Positions 33,794-43,186 of a stretch of 64,000 bases of DNA are shown here, one piece after another. A program made the position numbers and the translations under genes. Origin of the DNA: Pseudazoarcus sp963975885 (GTDB taxonomy: Bacteria > Pseudomonadota > Gammaproteobacteria > Burkholderiales > Rhodocyclaceae); contig CAXBIS010000004.1 of NCBI GenBank assembly GCA_963975885.1, positions 1 through 64,000 of the forward strand. Reading direction: 5' to 3'. The notes beneath the pieces were generated by a model that saw only the letters and a list, made by a program, of their open reading frames with translations, was not told where the DNA came from and did not search any database. The first letter of the stretch is position 1; every line of letters starts with the position of its first letter.

Positions 33794-34336
33794 ATGGCTG
33801 GCCAATTCCTTCGTGGTTCTGTTGTTTGTCTTTTTGCGTTCTTCTGCGGGGCCGCTCATGCGAGCACCCCGGTCCTGGCGGTGGTTGCCTCGGATGTGAT
33901 CCCGGGGTCGCTGACCTTCGCTCCGGGCGAGGAACGCGAATTCAATATTTACGTGCAGGAAGCTTTCGGCGGCAATGCCGAGTACGGAGTAAGCCCGTTC
34001 GCGATCACCGGCACGAATGCCGGCGATTTCGTGGTGGTCTCCGAGAATTGCAGCGGAAACGATTTCGATGATGCGCAATTTTGCACGGTGCGCCTTCGCT
34101 ACAACGGTTCGGGACAGGCTGCCGGCGACAACGAGTTTCGCGTGACCTGCACGACGGTGGCCGCTGCAGCGTTTGGGCCTGCGGTGGTGTGTGACGGCAA
34201 CGAAGGGACTTTGCTGAGTCTGTTCGCCCAGATCGCCGCAATTGCCATCCCGCTGATGACGCCGCTGGGCACGACGCTACTGGCACTCCTGATGCTGGGA
34301 TTCTTCTTCTTTCACGGTTTGCGCCGCACGCGCTGA
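33794..34336 (+). CDS. exported protein with IPTL-CTERM-like tail
   Basis: 180 aa. Signal peptide (AAHAS, about residue 23), a short beta-sandwich-like region (FAPGEEREFNIYVQEAFGGN, TGTNAGDFVVVSENC) like other choice-of-anchor extracellular domains, then IPLMTPLGTTLLALLMLGFF followed by GLRR: IP motif, hydrophobic helix and Arg cluster as in IPTL-CTERM. Predicted surface or outer-envelope protein. Second such protein in the window (first at 15520-16272). No exosortase gene is in the window. Confidence 0.65.
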   Translation: MAGQFLRGSVVCLFAFFCGAAHASTPVLAVVASDVIPGSLTFAPGEEREFNIYVQEAFGGNAEYGVSPFAITGTNAGDFVVVSENCSGNDFDDAQFCTVRLRYNGSGQAAGDNEFRVTCTTVAAAAFGPAVVCDGNEGTLLSLFAQIAAIAIPLMTPLGTTLLALLMLGFFFFHGLRRTR

Positions 34337-34361
34337 TCGTGTGCGACGCGCATTGAATAAG

Positions 34362-34381
34362 GGGTGCCGGATCCGGCACCC
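34362..34381. terminator. palindromic terminator between convergent genes
   Basis: GGGTGCCGGATCCGGCACCC is a perfect 20-base palindrome flanked by AAG and TTGG, between the exported-protein and lytic transglycosylase stops. Confidence 0.7.
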
Positions 34382-34399
34382 TTGGTTCGTTTCGCAGCC

Positions 34400-35593
34400 T
34401 CAGTCGCCGCGTCGCAGCGCTTCAAGGAGCTTACGCCCTGCGCGGCCGTCCGGATCCAGGCCCAGTTCGGGCTGGATTTCGCGGATCACGCGGCGGGTGT
34501 TGGTGCCGATCATGCCGTCGACGCCGCCGATGTCGTGGCCGCGCGCGATCAGCAACTCCTGCACCTCGCGGCGCTCGGCACGCGACAGGCCGGGGTCGTC
34601 GGTGGGCCACGGGGTGACGAACTCCCCGCCGCCGCGAATTCGGTCGGCCAGATGTGCGATGGCCAGCGCGTAGCTCTCGGCCGCGTTGTACGCAAACAGC
34701 GCGTCGAAGTTCTTCATCACCAGAAAGGCGGGTCCGTCTGCGCCTGCGGGCAGCAGCAGGCCGGCCGGGGTGTCGCCGTCGGGAAGGGTGGAGCCGTCAA
34801 CGCGGCGCAGCCCGCGCGTGCCCCAGACGGACATCGGCTGTTTGGCGCTGCGGCCGGCGTCGGAGGTGTCAAAACCTTCGGGAAGCTTCACTTCGAAGCC
34901 CCAGGGCTCGCCCGTGCGCCAGCCGGCGCGTTGCAGATAGTTGGCGGTGGACGCCAACGCGTCGGGTACCGTGCTCATCAGGTCGCGTCGGCCGTCGCCG
35001 TCGAAATCCACCGCCAGGCGCGCGAAGGTCGAAGGCATGAACTGCGTCTGGCCGAAGGCGCCGGCCCATGAGCCGCGCAGATCATCGGCCGCGATGTGGC
35101 CGTCCTGCACGATTCTCATGGCGTGGAACAGTTCCCCCCGGAAAAAGCCCTGGCGACGGCCAATGCAGGCCAGCGTGGCGAGCGAGTCGATCACGCGGCG
35201 CTTGCCCAGCCCCTGCCCGTAATTGCTCTCGACACCCCAGATGGCGACCACGATGGCCGGGTCGACGCCGTATTCGCGCTCGATCCTCATCAGCGTGTCA
35301 TGCCACTGTGCGAGTCGTTCGCGACCGTCTTCGGCGCGCTCGTCATCGACCAGCCCGGCCATGTAGTCCCAGATCGGCGTGGTGAACTCGGGCTGGCGGT
35401 CGAGCAGGGCGACCACGTCCATGTCCGGTTCGAGTCCGGTCGTGTGTTGCTGCCAGGTTTCGGCACGGACGCCGCCCTGAATGCGGGCGTCTTCCTGCAG
35501 GTCGGCCAGACACTGGCGGAAGGCCTCGTCGGCGTGGGCGGCAAGCGGTAGCGTGGCGGCGAGGGCCACCGTGAGCAGGGTGTTGCGGAGCAT
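34400..35593 (-). CDS. mltB: MltB-family lytic murein transglycosylase
   Basis: 397 aa from the ATG at 35593. Signal peptide (about 1-21); SLT-like catalytic domain (about 25-310) with GVESNYG (catalytic Glu122), GELFHAMRIVQ and GAFGQTQFMPSTF; C-terminal peptidoglycan-binding domain (about 330-395, ERREVQELLIARGHDIGGVD). Cleaves glycan strands giving 1,6-anhydro ends. No lipobox, so soluble periplasmic rather than a lipoprotein as in E. coli MltB. The frame extending to 36232 overlaps the divergent ABC gene and is false. Confidence 0.92.
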   Translation of the reverse strand: MLRNTLLTVALAATLPLAAHADEAFRQCLADLQEDARIQGGVRAETWQQHTTGLEPDMDVVALLDRQPEFTTPIWDYMAGLVDDERAEDGRERLAQWHDTLMRIEREYGVDPAIVVAIWGVESNYGQGLGKRRVIDSLATLACIGRRQGFFRGELFHAMRIVQDGHIAADDLRGSWAGAFGQTQFMPSTFARLAVDFDGDGRRDLMSTVPDALASTANYLQRAGWRTGEPWGFEVKLPEGFDTSDAGRSAKQPMSVWGTRGLRRVDGSTLPDGDTPAGLLLPAGADGPAFLVMKNFDALFAYNAAESYALAIAHLADRIRGGGEFVTPWPTDDPGLSRAERREVQELLIARGHDIGGVDGMIGTNTRRVIREIQPELGLDPDGRAGRKLLEALRRGD

Positions 35594-35728
35594 GTCGGGA
35601 TGCCTGGGTCGGGTTTCAAGACTTGCGCCGATGGTACGCGAGTCGACTGCGAAGTGCCGCGCGAGGGTGTTGCACAATTTGCGGTAAAGTCGGTCCCAGA
35701 CACGGTTCACGTTATCAATGGGACGCGG

Positions 35729-37600
35729 ATGAAGAACGGAAACGGTGGGCGGCGCTGGCTGTACTGGGCAGCCTTCGCGGTACTCGTCGTGCTGATCGTG
35801 CTGGTCATGGTGCAGGTCGACCGCCAGTGGGAGCGCATGGGCGACATGAACCGCGTGATGCAGGAGCAGGCCGAGGATATCCGCCGCACACGCGGTCTGC
35901 TGCGCGAGCTCGAGGAACGGTTGCGTACGGCTGATTTCTCCGCACGTTCGTCGCAGGCGCAGGCAGGAGACGCGCCCGAAGTGGATGCCTTCGCGCGCGC
36001 ACGCCGAGTCGCGGCCGATCCCGATTACGCACAGGGCGACTGGCTGCGCCTGGCCTTCGGCACCGGCCTCAAGACCATCACGCCGCTGGTATCGAGTGAT
36101 GCCTACGCCGCCGAGGTGCAGAACTACGTGCTCGAGTCCTTGCTCGCGCGTGACCCGGATACGCTCGAATGGCAGGGGCTGATCGCGCGCGACTGGACTG
36201 TTTCGGACGACGGCCTGACCATCACCTTCCATCTGCGCCGTGATGTGAGCTTCTCGGACGGCGTGCCGCTGACCGCCAGGGACGTGGCTTTCACCTTTGA
36301 ATTCATCATGAGCGAGACCATCGCCGCGCCACGCGCGCGCGCCTACCTGTCACGCATCGCACGGGTCACCGCGACCGATGAGCGCACGGTCGAATTCGTG
36401 TTCTCCGAGCCCTACTTCAACAGTCTGCAGCTGGCCGGCGGCATGGCGATCCTGCCCGAACACTTCTATGCGCGCTTCCTCGACGACCCGCGTACCTTCA
36501 ACGAGAGTCGTGGCCTGCTACTCGGCTCCGGGCCCTACCGTCTGGCCGACCCGGAGACCTGGACGCCGGACCTGGGGCGTGTGGAACTGGAGCGCAACCC
36601 GCGTTACTGGGGCCCGGTGGACGGCTCCTTCGACCGTCTCGTATGGCGCGTGATCGAGAACGACAGCGCGCGCCTGACGACCTTCCGCAACCAGGACATC
36701 GACGTCTACAGCGCGCGCCCGCGCGAGTATCAGCAACTGCTCGATGATCGCGAACTGCGCGATCGCACGCTGCACTTCGAGTACATGAGCCCCACCGCCG
36801 GTTACAGCTACGTCGCGTGGAACCAGGAACGCGACGGCACGCCAACGCGCTTCGCCGATGCGCGCGTGCGCCGCGCCATGACCTATCTGACCGATGTCGA
36901 CCGCATCATCGAGGAAGTCATGCAGGGCTATGCCGAACCCGCGGTCAGCCCGTTCTCGCCGCGCTCCAAGCAGCACGACCCGCTGCTCACGCCTGCGCCC
37001 TACGATGTCGAACGTGCGAAGACACTGCTCGCCGAGGCTGGCTGGGAGGATCGCGACGGCGATGGCGTACTGGAGGACGAGGCCGGCGCGCCCTTCGAGT
37101 TCGAGCTGACCTATTTCCAGGACAACGAGGACACGCGCCGCATGGTGCTCTTCCTGCGCGACATCTACGCACGCGCGGGCATCGTCATGAAGCCGCGCCC
37201 GACCGAGTGGTCGGTGATGCTCGAGAACATCGACCGCAAGGACTTCGACGCGATCACGCTGGGCTGGACCTCGGGCGTCGAGATCGATATCTACCAGATG
37301 TTCCATTCCAGCCAGGTCGTCGACGGTGGCGATAACTTCATCAGCTACCGCAATGCCGAGCTCGACCGCCTGATCGACGCAGCACGCTCCGAAGTCGACG
37401 AGGCGCGGCGGATGGCGCTGTGGCAGCAGGCCGAGCGTGTGATGGTGGAGGATCAGCCCTACACCTTTTTGTTCCGCCGCCAGACGCTGGCCTTCGTCGA
37501 CGAACGAATCGAAGGGCTGGAGAACACCGCGCTGGGCCTGAACCTGATGTCGGTACCGGTCGAGGTGTGGGTGCCCGCAGCCGAACAGCGGCACCGTTGA
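35729..37600 (+). CDS. membrane-anchored peptide-type ABC substrate-binding protein
   Basis: 623 aa from the ATG at 35729. Unlike normal binding proteins it begins with an uncleaved-looking TM helix (about 10-29, LYWAAFAVLVVLIVLVMVQV) and a coiled coil (about 30-75, QWERMGDMNRVMQEQAEDIR), then the SBP_bac_5 domain (about 95-610; LIARDWTVSDDGLTITFHLR, FSDGVPLTARDVAFTFE, GSGPYRL, NPRYWG). Binds oligopeptides, opines or similar in the periplasm. First gene of an operon with two permeases and a double ATPase. The upstream ATG-less extension to 35600 is ignored. Confidence 0.88.
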   Translation: MKNGNGGRRWLYWAAFAVLVVLIVLVMVQVDRQWERMGDMNRVMQEQAEDIRRTRGLLRELEERLRTADFSARSSQAQAGDAPEVDAFARARRVAADPDYAQGDWLRLAFGTGLKTITPLVSSDAYAAEVQNYVLESLLARDPDTLEWQGLIARDWTVSDDGLTITFHLRRDVSFSDGVPLTARDVAFTFEFIMSETIAAPRARAYLSRIARVTATDERTVEFVFSEPYFNSLQLAGGMAILPEHFYARFLDDPRTFNESRGLLLGSGPYRLADPETWTPDLGRVELERNPRYWGPVDGSFDRLVWRVIENDSARLTTFRNQDIDVYSARPREYQQLLDDRELRDRTLHFEYMSPTAGYSYVAWNQERDGTPTRFADARVRRAMTYLTDVDRIIEEVMQGYAEPAVSPFSPRSKQHDPLLTPAPYDVERAKTLLAEAGWEDRDGDGVLEDEAGAPFEFELTYFQDNEDTRRMVLFLRDIYARAGIVMKPRPTEWSVMLENIDRKDFDAITLGWTSGVEIDIYQMFHSSQVVDGGDNFISYRNAELDRLIDAARSEVDEARRMALWQQAERVMVEDQPYTFLFRRQTLAFVDERIEGLENTALGLNLMSVPVEVWVPAAEQRHR

Positions 37601-37607
37601 ACTCGCC

Positions 37608-38990
37608 ATGCTGACCTATCTGCTGCGCCGCGTGCTGCTCATGGTGCCGACCCTGTTCGGCATCACGGTGATCGTGTTCGCGGTGATGGCCGCCGCGCCC
37701 GGCGGCATCAGCGCGAACACCCTGGTCGACGGCACCAACCTCGAGCCGGAGGCGCGCAAGGCGCTGGAGGACTACTACAACCGCCTCTACGGCCTCGACC
37801 AGCCGGCGCCGGTGCAGTATCTGCGCTGGCTCAACAACATCTCGCCGGTGGGTTTCGAGCGCGAGGCCGACGGCACGCTGGGTGCGTTCTCGTTCACCAA
37901 GGGGCCGGACCTGGGCACGAGCTTCCGCTATGGCCGCCCCGTCACCGACCTGCTGGCCGAGCGGCTGCCGATCACGATCTTGCTCAACCTGCTGTCGATC
38001 CCGCTGATCTACGCGGTATCGATCGCGATCGGCGTGCAGGCGGCGCGCTCGCGCGGCGGCCGCTTCGACGTCGCTTCCAACGTCGTGTTGCTGGGCCTGT
38101 GGTCGGTGCCGACCATGCTCGCCGGCGTGCTGTTCATCGGCTTTCTCGCCTCCGAGCAGCACTGGCGCTGGTTCCCGACCGGCGGGCTGGTGCGACGTGA
38201 GGCGGTGGATCAGACCTTTCTTCCGTGGTTCGCGAGTGGCACCGGCGTGCTGCTGATGCTCGCCTGTACGGCGCTGGTCACCGCATTGCTGGTGTGGGCT
38301 GCGGCACGCGCGCCACAACGGGCGCGTCAGATCGGTGGTGGCGTGCTGGGTGCGCTGCTGGGCTGGGTCATGGCGGCCGATGTCGCGGGCTTCATGCCGG
38401 GCGTGCTGCACCTGATGCTGGCCGCCTGCGGCGCGGCGCTGCTCGGTGCGCTGGCCGGCATTCAAGGCACGGCCTTGCGCATTGCGCTGGCCGGCGGCGT
38501 CGGGCTGATGCTGGGTATCGGTATCGCGCGTGCGGCCGGGGCCGAGGTGGTTCAGGCCGGCTATTTGTTCGATCGTGCCTGGCACCTGATCCTGCCGGTG
38601 GTGACGTTGTCCTACGGTGGTTTGGCCTTTCTGGCAAAGCTCACGCGCGCATCCCTGCTCGAAAACCTCGCTGCCGACTACGCGCGCACCGCGCGCGCCA
38701 AGGGCGTGGACGAGGAAACCGTGCTGTGGCGCCATGTCTTTCGCAACTCGCTGCTGCCGCTGATCACGGTCTCCGCCACGCTGTTGCCCAGCCTGCTGGC
38801 CGGTTCGGTGATCGTCGAGAGCCTGTTCTCGATCGACGGCATGGGCAAGCTCGCGGTCGAGGCGGTGCAGACGCGTGACCGCGAACTGGTGTTGTCGGTC
38901 ACACTGATCTCCGGCTTGCTGACGCTGGCCGGCTACCTGCTGGCCGATCTGGCCTACGCGATCGCCGACCCGAGGGTGAGCTATGACTGA
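37608..38990 (+). CDS. ABC transporter permease, DppB type, with inserted TM block
   Basis: 460 aa, longer than the usual 310-340. N-terminal LRRVLLMVPTLFGITVIVFA is the typical OppB/DppB start; DYARTARAKGVDEETVLWRH near residue 365-385 is the EAA loop that docks the ATPase. Between about residues 205 and 320 there is an extra Ala/Leu/Gly-rich hydrophobic block not found in standard DppB, apparently adding several TM helices. 7 bases after the binding-protein gene; overlaps the next permease by 8 bases. Confidence 0.88.
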   Translation: MLTYLLRRVLLMVPTLFGITVIVFAVMAAAPGGISANTLVDGTNLEPEARKALEDYYNRLYGLDQPAPVQYLRWLNNISPVGFEREADGTLGAFSFTKGPDLGTSFRYGRPVTDLLAERLPITILLNLLSIPLIYAVSIAIGVQAARSRGGRFDVASNVVLLGLWSVPTMLAGVLFIGFLASEQHWRWFPTGGLVRREAVDQTFLPWFASGTGVLLMLACTALVTALLVWAAARAPQRARQIGGGVLGALLGWVMAADVAGFMPGVLHLMLAACGAALLGALAGIQGTALRIALAGGVGLMLGIGIARAAGAEVVQAGYLFDRAWHLILPVVTLSYGGLAFLAKLTRASLLENLAADYARTARAKGVDEETVLWRHVFRNSLLPLITVSATLLPSLLAGSVIVESLFSIDGMGKLAVEAVQTRDRELVLSVTLISGLLTLAGYLLADLAYAIADPRVSYD

Positions 38991-40179
38991 GACAGGCGTC
39001 ACCCCGGTGCAGCCTTCGCAGCCGTGGTCGCGCCGCGTGCTGGCCGCACTGCTGGTGCGTACCGGTGCGCGACTGGGATTGGCGTGGATTGCGCTGCTTG
39101 CGCTGGTGGCGGTGTTCGCGCCGTTCATCGCCAACAGTCATCCGCTGTACCTGGTGGTGGACGGCGAGGTGCGTTTTCCGGCCATCCGTCACCTGGATGC
39201 CACGGACTGGACCTGGCTGGCGGCCTTCGTGCTGGGCCTGGTGATGTTGCGGCTGCCGGGCCACGGGCTGCTGCGCCTGCTGGGCTGGTTCGCGTCGGTG
39301 GGCGTCGCCGCTGCGATCGCATGGTTTACGGTGGCGCCGCCGCAGCTTGCGATCTACGAGCAGTACCGGGAGTGGGAGACAGCCGGCCGCGTGGAGACGA
39401 TGGTGCGCGCGCCGATTCCGTATTCGGCCAAGGACTATCTGCGCGACTACGGCGACACCGGTATCGAGGCGCCACTCAAGGCGCACGACGGTCGCACGCA
39501 CTGGTTCGGCACCGAGGACAACGGCGCGGATGTGGCTGCACGCATGATTCACGCCGCGCGCGTGGCGCTGGGCATCGGCTTCATCGCGACCGGCATCGCC
39601 CTGGTCATCGGCACCATCATCGGCGGCTTGATGGGCTATTTCTCGGGCGTGGTCGACATCATCGGCATGCGTCTGGTAGAGATCTTCGAGGCCATTCCGA
39701 CACTGTTCCTGCTGCTGACCTTCGTGGCCTTCTTCGGGCGCTCGATCTACATGATGATGATCATCATCGGCATCACTTCGTGGTCGGGCTATGCGCGTTA
39801 CGTGCGCGCCGAATTCCTGCGCCTGCGCGAACAGGACTTCGTGCAGGCAGCGATTGCCTGCGGCCTGCCGCTGCGTTCCATCCTGTTCCGCCACATGCTG
39901 CCCAACGGCGTGGCGCCGCTGCTGGTGGCGGCGAGCTTCGGCGTGGCCTCGGCCATTCTCGCCGAGGCCACGCTGTCCTTTCTCGGCCTGGGGCTGGTGG
40001 ATGACCCGTCGTGGGGCCAGTTGCTCAATCAGGCCGTGCAGTCGTCGACCTTCAACTGGTGGCTGGCCGTGTTTCCCGGTGGCGCGATCTTTCTGACGGT
40101 GTTCGCCTACAACCTGGTCGGCGAGGCGCTGCGCGACGCGGTCGATCCGCACACGCAGCGCAGTGGGAGAGCGTCGTGA
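38983..40179 (+). CDS. ABC transporter permease, DppC type
   Basis: 398 aa. N-terminal TM block, then a periplasmic domain with three inserted hydrophobic segments (about 25-115), and a C-terminal transport domain with YVRAEFLRLREQDFVQAAIA as the EAA loop and ILAEATLSFLGLGLVDDPSW, the DppC signature. Longer than usual (about 300), as is its partner. Overlaps the ATPase gene start by a GTGA. Confidence 0.9.
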   Translation: MTETGVTPVQPSQPWSRRVLAALLVRTGARLGLAWIALLALVAVFAPFIANSHPLYLVVDGEVRFPAIRHLDATDWTWLAAFVLGLVMLRLPGHGLLRLLGWFASVGVAAAIAWFTVAPPQLAIYEQYREWETAGRVETMVRAPIPYSAKDYLRDYGDTGIEAPLKAHDGRTHWFGTEDNGADVAARMIHAARVALGIGFIATGIALVIGTIIGGLMGYFSGVVDIIGMRLVEIFEAIPTLFLLLTFVAFFGRSIYMMMIIIGITSWSGYARYVRAEFLRLREQDFVQAAIACGLPLRSILFRHMLPNGVAPLLVAASFGVASAILAEATLSFLGLGLVDDPSWGQLLNQAVQSSTFNWWLAVFPGGAIFLTVFAYNLVGEALRDAVDPHTQRSGRAS

Positions 40180-41813
40180 CCCGGTTGCTCGAGATCGGCG
40201 ACCTGGTCACCGAACTGTCCGACGGGCGCGACTGGATGCGCGCGGTCGACGGCACCAGTCTGGAAGTGCGCCGCGGCGAGACCTTCTGTCTGGTGGGCGA
40301 GTCGGGCAGCGGCAAGTCGGTCACTGCGCTGTCGGTGATGGGGCTGTTGCCGTACGCACGCCACCGCCACCCGGCCGGCAGCGTGCGCCTGTTTGACGAT
40401 AGCGAGGATTCCATCGAACTGCTCGGCGCCCGCGAGGACGCGCTCGCACGGGTGCGAGGCGGTCGCATCGGCATGATCTTCCAGGAGCCGATGACCTCGC
40501 TCAATCCGGTCATGACCATTGCCGAGCAGCTCGACGAAGTGCTGGTACTACACCGGCCGGAAATGGATGCGGAGGCACGTCAAGAGCGCATTCGTTCAGC
40601 GCTGGCCGAGGTGCGCATTCCGGACCCGCAAGGACGCATGCGCGAGTATCCGCATCGCCTGTCCGGTGGCCAGCGCCAACGCGTGATGATTGCGATGGCG
40701 CTGATCTGTGAACCGGCCCTGCTGATCGCCGATGAGCCGACCACTGCGCTGGATGTGACCGTGCAGGCCGAGATCCTGCGTCTGATGCGCGAATTGCAGG
40801 AGCGGCGCGGCATGGGGTTGCTGTTCATCACGCACGATTTCGGCGTAGTCGCGAAGATCGCCGACCGGGTTGGCGTGATGCGTCACGGCAGGCTGGTTGA
40901 AAGCGCTCCGGTGGCCGAGGTGCTGCGCCGTCCGCAGCACGAGTACACGCAGCAGTTGATCGCCTCGCTGCCCGAGCGCCTGCCGCGGCTCGCGCGGCGC
41001 GAGATGCGCCATCGTCCGTTGGTCGAGGCGCGCGATCTGTCGGTGCATTTCCCGGTGCGCCGCGGGCTGTTGCGGCGCGTCGTCGATCACTTTCGCGCCG
41101 TCGACGGCGTGAGCCTGGACGTTCATCCGGGCGAAGTCGTCGCGCTGGTGGGCGAGTCGGGCTGCGGCAAGACCACGCTGGGCCGCGCGCTGCTGCGCCT
41201 GATCGAGCCCACGGCCGGCACCATCGCGCTGGAAGGCCAGGACATCACGCATTTGACCGGAGACGCCATGCGCGGCTTGCGCCGGCGCATGCAGGTGGTG
41301 TTCCAGGATCCCGGTTCCAGCCTCAATCCGCGCCTGCCGATCGCCACCACGCTGATCGAGCCGATGCGCGTGCACGGTATCGGCGAGGATGACGACGAGC
41401 GTCGCGCGCGCGCCGCAGCGCTGCTAGAGCGCGTCGAGATGCCCGTAGACAGTCTGTGGCGCTATCCGCACGAATTTTCCGGCGGTCAGCGCCAGCGTCT
41501 GGCGATTGCGCGCGCGCTGGTGCTCGAGCCGCGTTTCGTGCTGTGCGACGAAATCACCTCGGCGCTGGATGTATCGGTGCAGGCGGGCATCCTCAAGCTG
41601 CTGCGCCGCCTGGTCGAGGAGGAGGGGCTGGGCATGCTGTTCATCACGCACAACATGGGCGTGGTCGAGTATCTGGCCGACCGCATTGCGGTGATGCACG
41701 CGGGGCGCATCGTCGAGCGTGGCCGTACCGCCGACGTGCTCGCCGATCCGCAGGACGAGTACACGCGCACGCTGCTCGCCGCGGTGCCGCGCCTGGACGA
41801 TCTGGCCGCCTGA
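40176..41813 (+). CDS. fused dipeptide-type ABC ATPase (two NBDs)
   Basis: 545 aa from the GTG at 40176. Two complete ATPase domains in one chain, as in YejF-like proteins: first Walker A GESGSGKS, signature LSGGQRQRVMIAMAL, Walker B LLIADEPT; second Walker A GESGCGKT, signature FSGGQRQRLAIARAL and FVLCDEITSALD in place of the usual DEPT/DEAV. Drives the permease pair 37608-40179 for peptide or related uptake. The longer frame from 40011 is out of the translation chain. Confidence 0.93.
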   Translation: MTRLLEIGDLVTELSDGRDWMRAVDGTSLEVRRGETFCLVGESGSGKSVTALSVMGLLPYARHRHPAGSVRLFDDSEDSIELLGAREDALARVRGGRIGMIFQEPMTSLNPVMTIAEQLDEVLVLHRPEMDAEARQERIRSALAEVRIPDPQGRMREYPHRLSGGQRQRVMIAMALICEPALLIADEPTTALDVTVQAEILRLMRELQERRGMGLLFITHDFGVVAKIADRVGVMRHGRLVESAPVAEVLRRPQHEYTQQLIASLPERLPRLARREMRHRPLVEARDLSVHFPVRRGLLRRVVDHFRAVDGVSLDVHPGEVVALVGESGCGKTTLGRALLRLIEPTAGTIALEGQDITHLTGDAMRGLRRRMQVVFQDPGSSLNPRLPIATTLIEPMRVHGIGEDDDERRARAAALLERVEMPVDSLWRYPHEFSGGQRQRLAIARALVLEPRFVLCDEITSALDVSVQAGILKLLRRLVEEEGLGMLFITHNMGVVEYLADRIAVMHAGRIVERGRTADVLADPQDEYTRTLLAAVPRLDDLAA

Positions 41814-41823
41814 GGAACGCGCG

Positions 41824-42756
41824 ATGGACATCATCTTCGGCATCATCCTCCCCATTTTCGGCACGCTCGGCATCGGCTATGCGGCGGCACGCTTCGGCGT
41901 GTTCGATGAGGCGGCCAATCGCGGGCTGTCGGTGTTCGTGTTCAATTTCGCGATTCCGCTGATGCTGTTTCGCTCGATCGCTCAGACCGAGCTGCCCGAC
42001 GCACTTCCCTGGGGCTATCTGCTGTCGTATTTCGTCGGAGCCTTCGCGACGATGGGCCTGGCGATGCTGGTCGGGCGCACCTTGTTTGCCCGGCGGCTGG
42101 ACGAACTGGCGGTGATGGGCATGGGGGCGAGCTACTCGAATACCGCGATGCTCGGCATTCCCCTGGTCGTCACGGCCTATGGGCCGACTGCCGCGTTGCC
42201 GCTGTTCGTGCTGATTGCCTGCCACAGCCTGATCCTGCTGCCGCCGACCACGATCATCATCGAGGCTGCACGTGGTGCGCAGCAGTCGATCGGGAAGCTG
42301 ATGTTGACGCTGCTGCGCGGCGTGGCCACGACGCCGCTCATCTGGGGGCTCTCAGTGGGACTGTTGTTCGCGATTTCCGGCGCTGCGGTGCCCGATGCAG
42401 TCGATTCGATCGCGGGCGGCATCGGGGCGGCGGCCGCACCGTGCGCGCTTTTCGCGCTGGGCGCGTCGCTCACGCGTTATCGCCTGGGCGGCAATCTGCG
42501 CGAGCCGCTGGCGATCGTCGCGCTCAAGACGCTGGTGCACCCCTTGCTCGTGTGGCTGCTCGCCACCCAGGTCTTCGACATCCCCGAGTTGTGGGTCGTG
42601 GTCGCGGTCACGCTCGCGGCACTGCCGGCCGGTGTGACGCCGTATCTGTTCGCGCAGCGCTATCAGGTGGTACAGGCGTCGACCGCCTCGACGGTGTTCC
42701 TGTCGACGCTGTTCTCGGTGGCCAGTCTGTCGGCTCTGCTGTTCGTCGTGCGTTGA
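41824..42756 (+). CDS. AEC-family transporter
   Basis: 310 aa, ten TM helices in two halves. Motifs GVFDEAANRGLSVFVFNFAI and MGASYSNTAMLGIPLV with the central NT..LG pair are typical of auxin-efflux-carrier family transporters (malonate, organic acids, uncharacterised solutes). Follows the ABC operon by 10 bases and is probably its last gene. Substrate unknown. Confidence 0.85.
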   Translation: MDIIFGIILPIFGTLGIGYAAARFGVFDEAANRGLSVFVFNFAIPLMLFRSIAQTELPDALPWGYLLSYFVGAFATMGLAMLVGRTLFARRLDELAVMGMGASYSNTAMLGIPLVVTAYGPTAALPLFVLIACHSLILLPPTTIIIEAARGAQQSIGKLMLTLLRGVATTPLIWGLSVGLLFAISGAAVPDAVDSIAGGIGAAAAPCALFALGASLTRYRLGGNLREPLAIVALKTLVHPLLVWLLATQVFDIPELWVVVAVTLAALPAGVTPYLFAQRYQVVQASTASTVFLSTLFSVASLSALLFVVR

Positions 42757-42757
42757 G

Positions 42758-43186
42758 TCAAGCCCTTGGTTGCGACGGATTGCGCAGGCGCTCGAGAAAC
42801 GCCTGCATCAGCGCCGCGGTACGATCGCGTCGCTGTGCGGCCGTGCGCAGCTCCAGCATGTGATCGAGCAGGCGCGGATCGAGCGAGTCGCCGTCGACGA
42901 AACCCATGCTCCAGCGTTCGAACATCGGGGTGTCGACCAGACCAATGTCGAGCAGGGCGCAGTCACGGTGGCGTTCGTCGCGCAGGATGCGCGCGTACAG
43001 GGTGATGACGTGCTCCTCGATGCCTTCCAGGGTCTGCATGAAGTGATTGCGCCCGGCGCACAGCACGCCGGTGATGCCGAGCACCGCGTTATGGGTCTCA
43101 CTGGTTTGCAGCAGGTTCGCGAGACGCTCACGGCCCAGTGGGGCGACCGAGCGGCTGACGTAGGTCAGGCGCAGGTATCCGGACAT
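42758..43186 (-). CDS. BLUF-domain blue-light sensor
   Basis: 142 aa from the ATG at 43186. BLUF core (about 1-100) with all key residues in register with AppA: Tyr9, Asn33 (SETHNAVLGITG), Gln51 (HFMQTLEG) and Trp92 (FERWSMGF). Binds FAD and senses blue light through the Tyr-Gln hydrogen bond. Only a short C-terminal helix follows (LDHMLELRTAAQRRDRTAAL), so it must act through a partner protein. The start lies 59 bases inside the 3' end of the ATP-grasp gene, with a GGAGAG site, so it belongs to that operon. Confidence 0.92.
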   Translation of the reverse strand: MSGYLRLTYVSRSVAPLGRERLANLLQTSETHNAVLGITGVLCAGRNHFMQTLEGIEEHVITLYARILRDERHRDCALLDIGLVDTPMFERWSMGFVDGDSLDPRLLDHMLELRTAAQRRDRTAALMQAFLERLRNPSQPRA

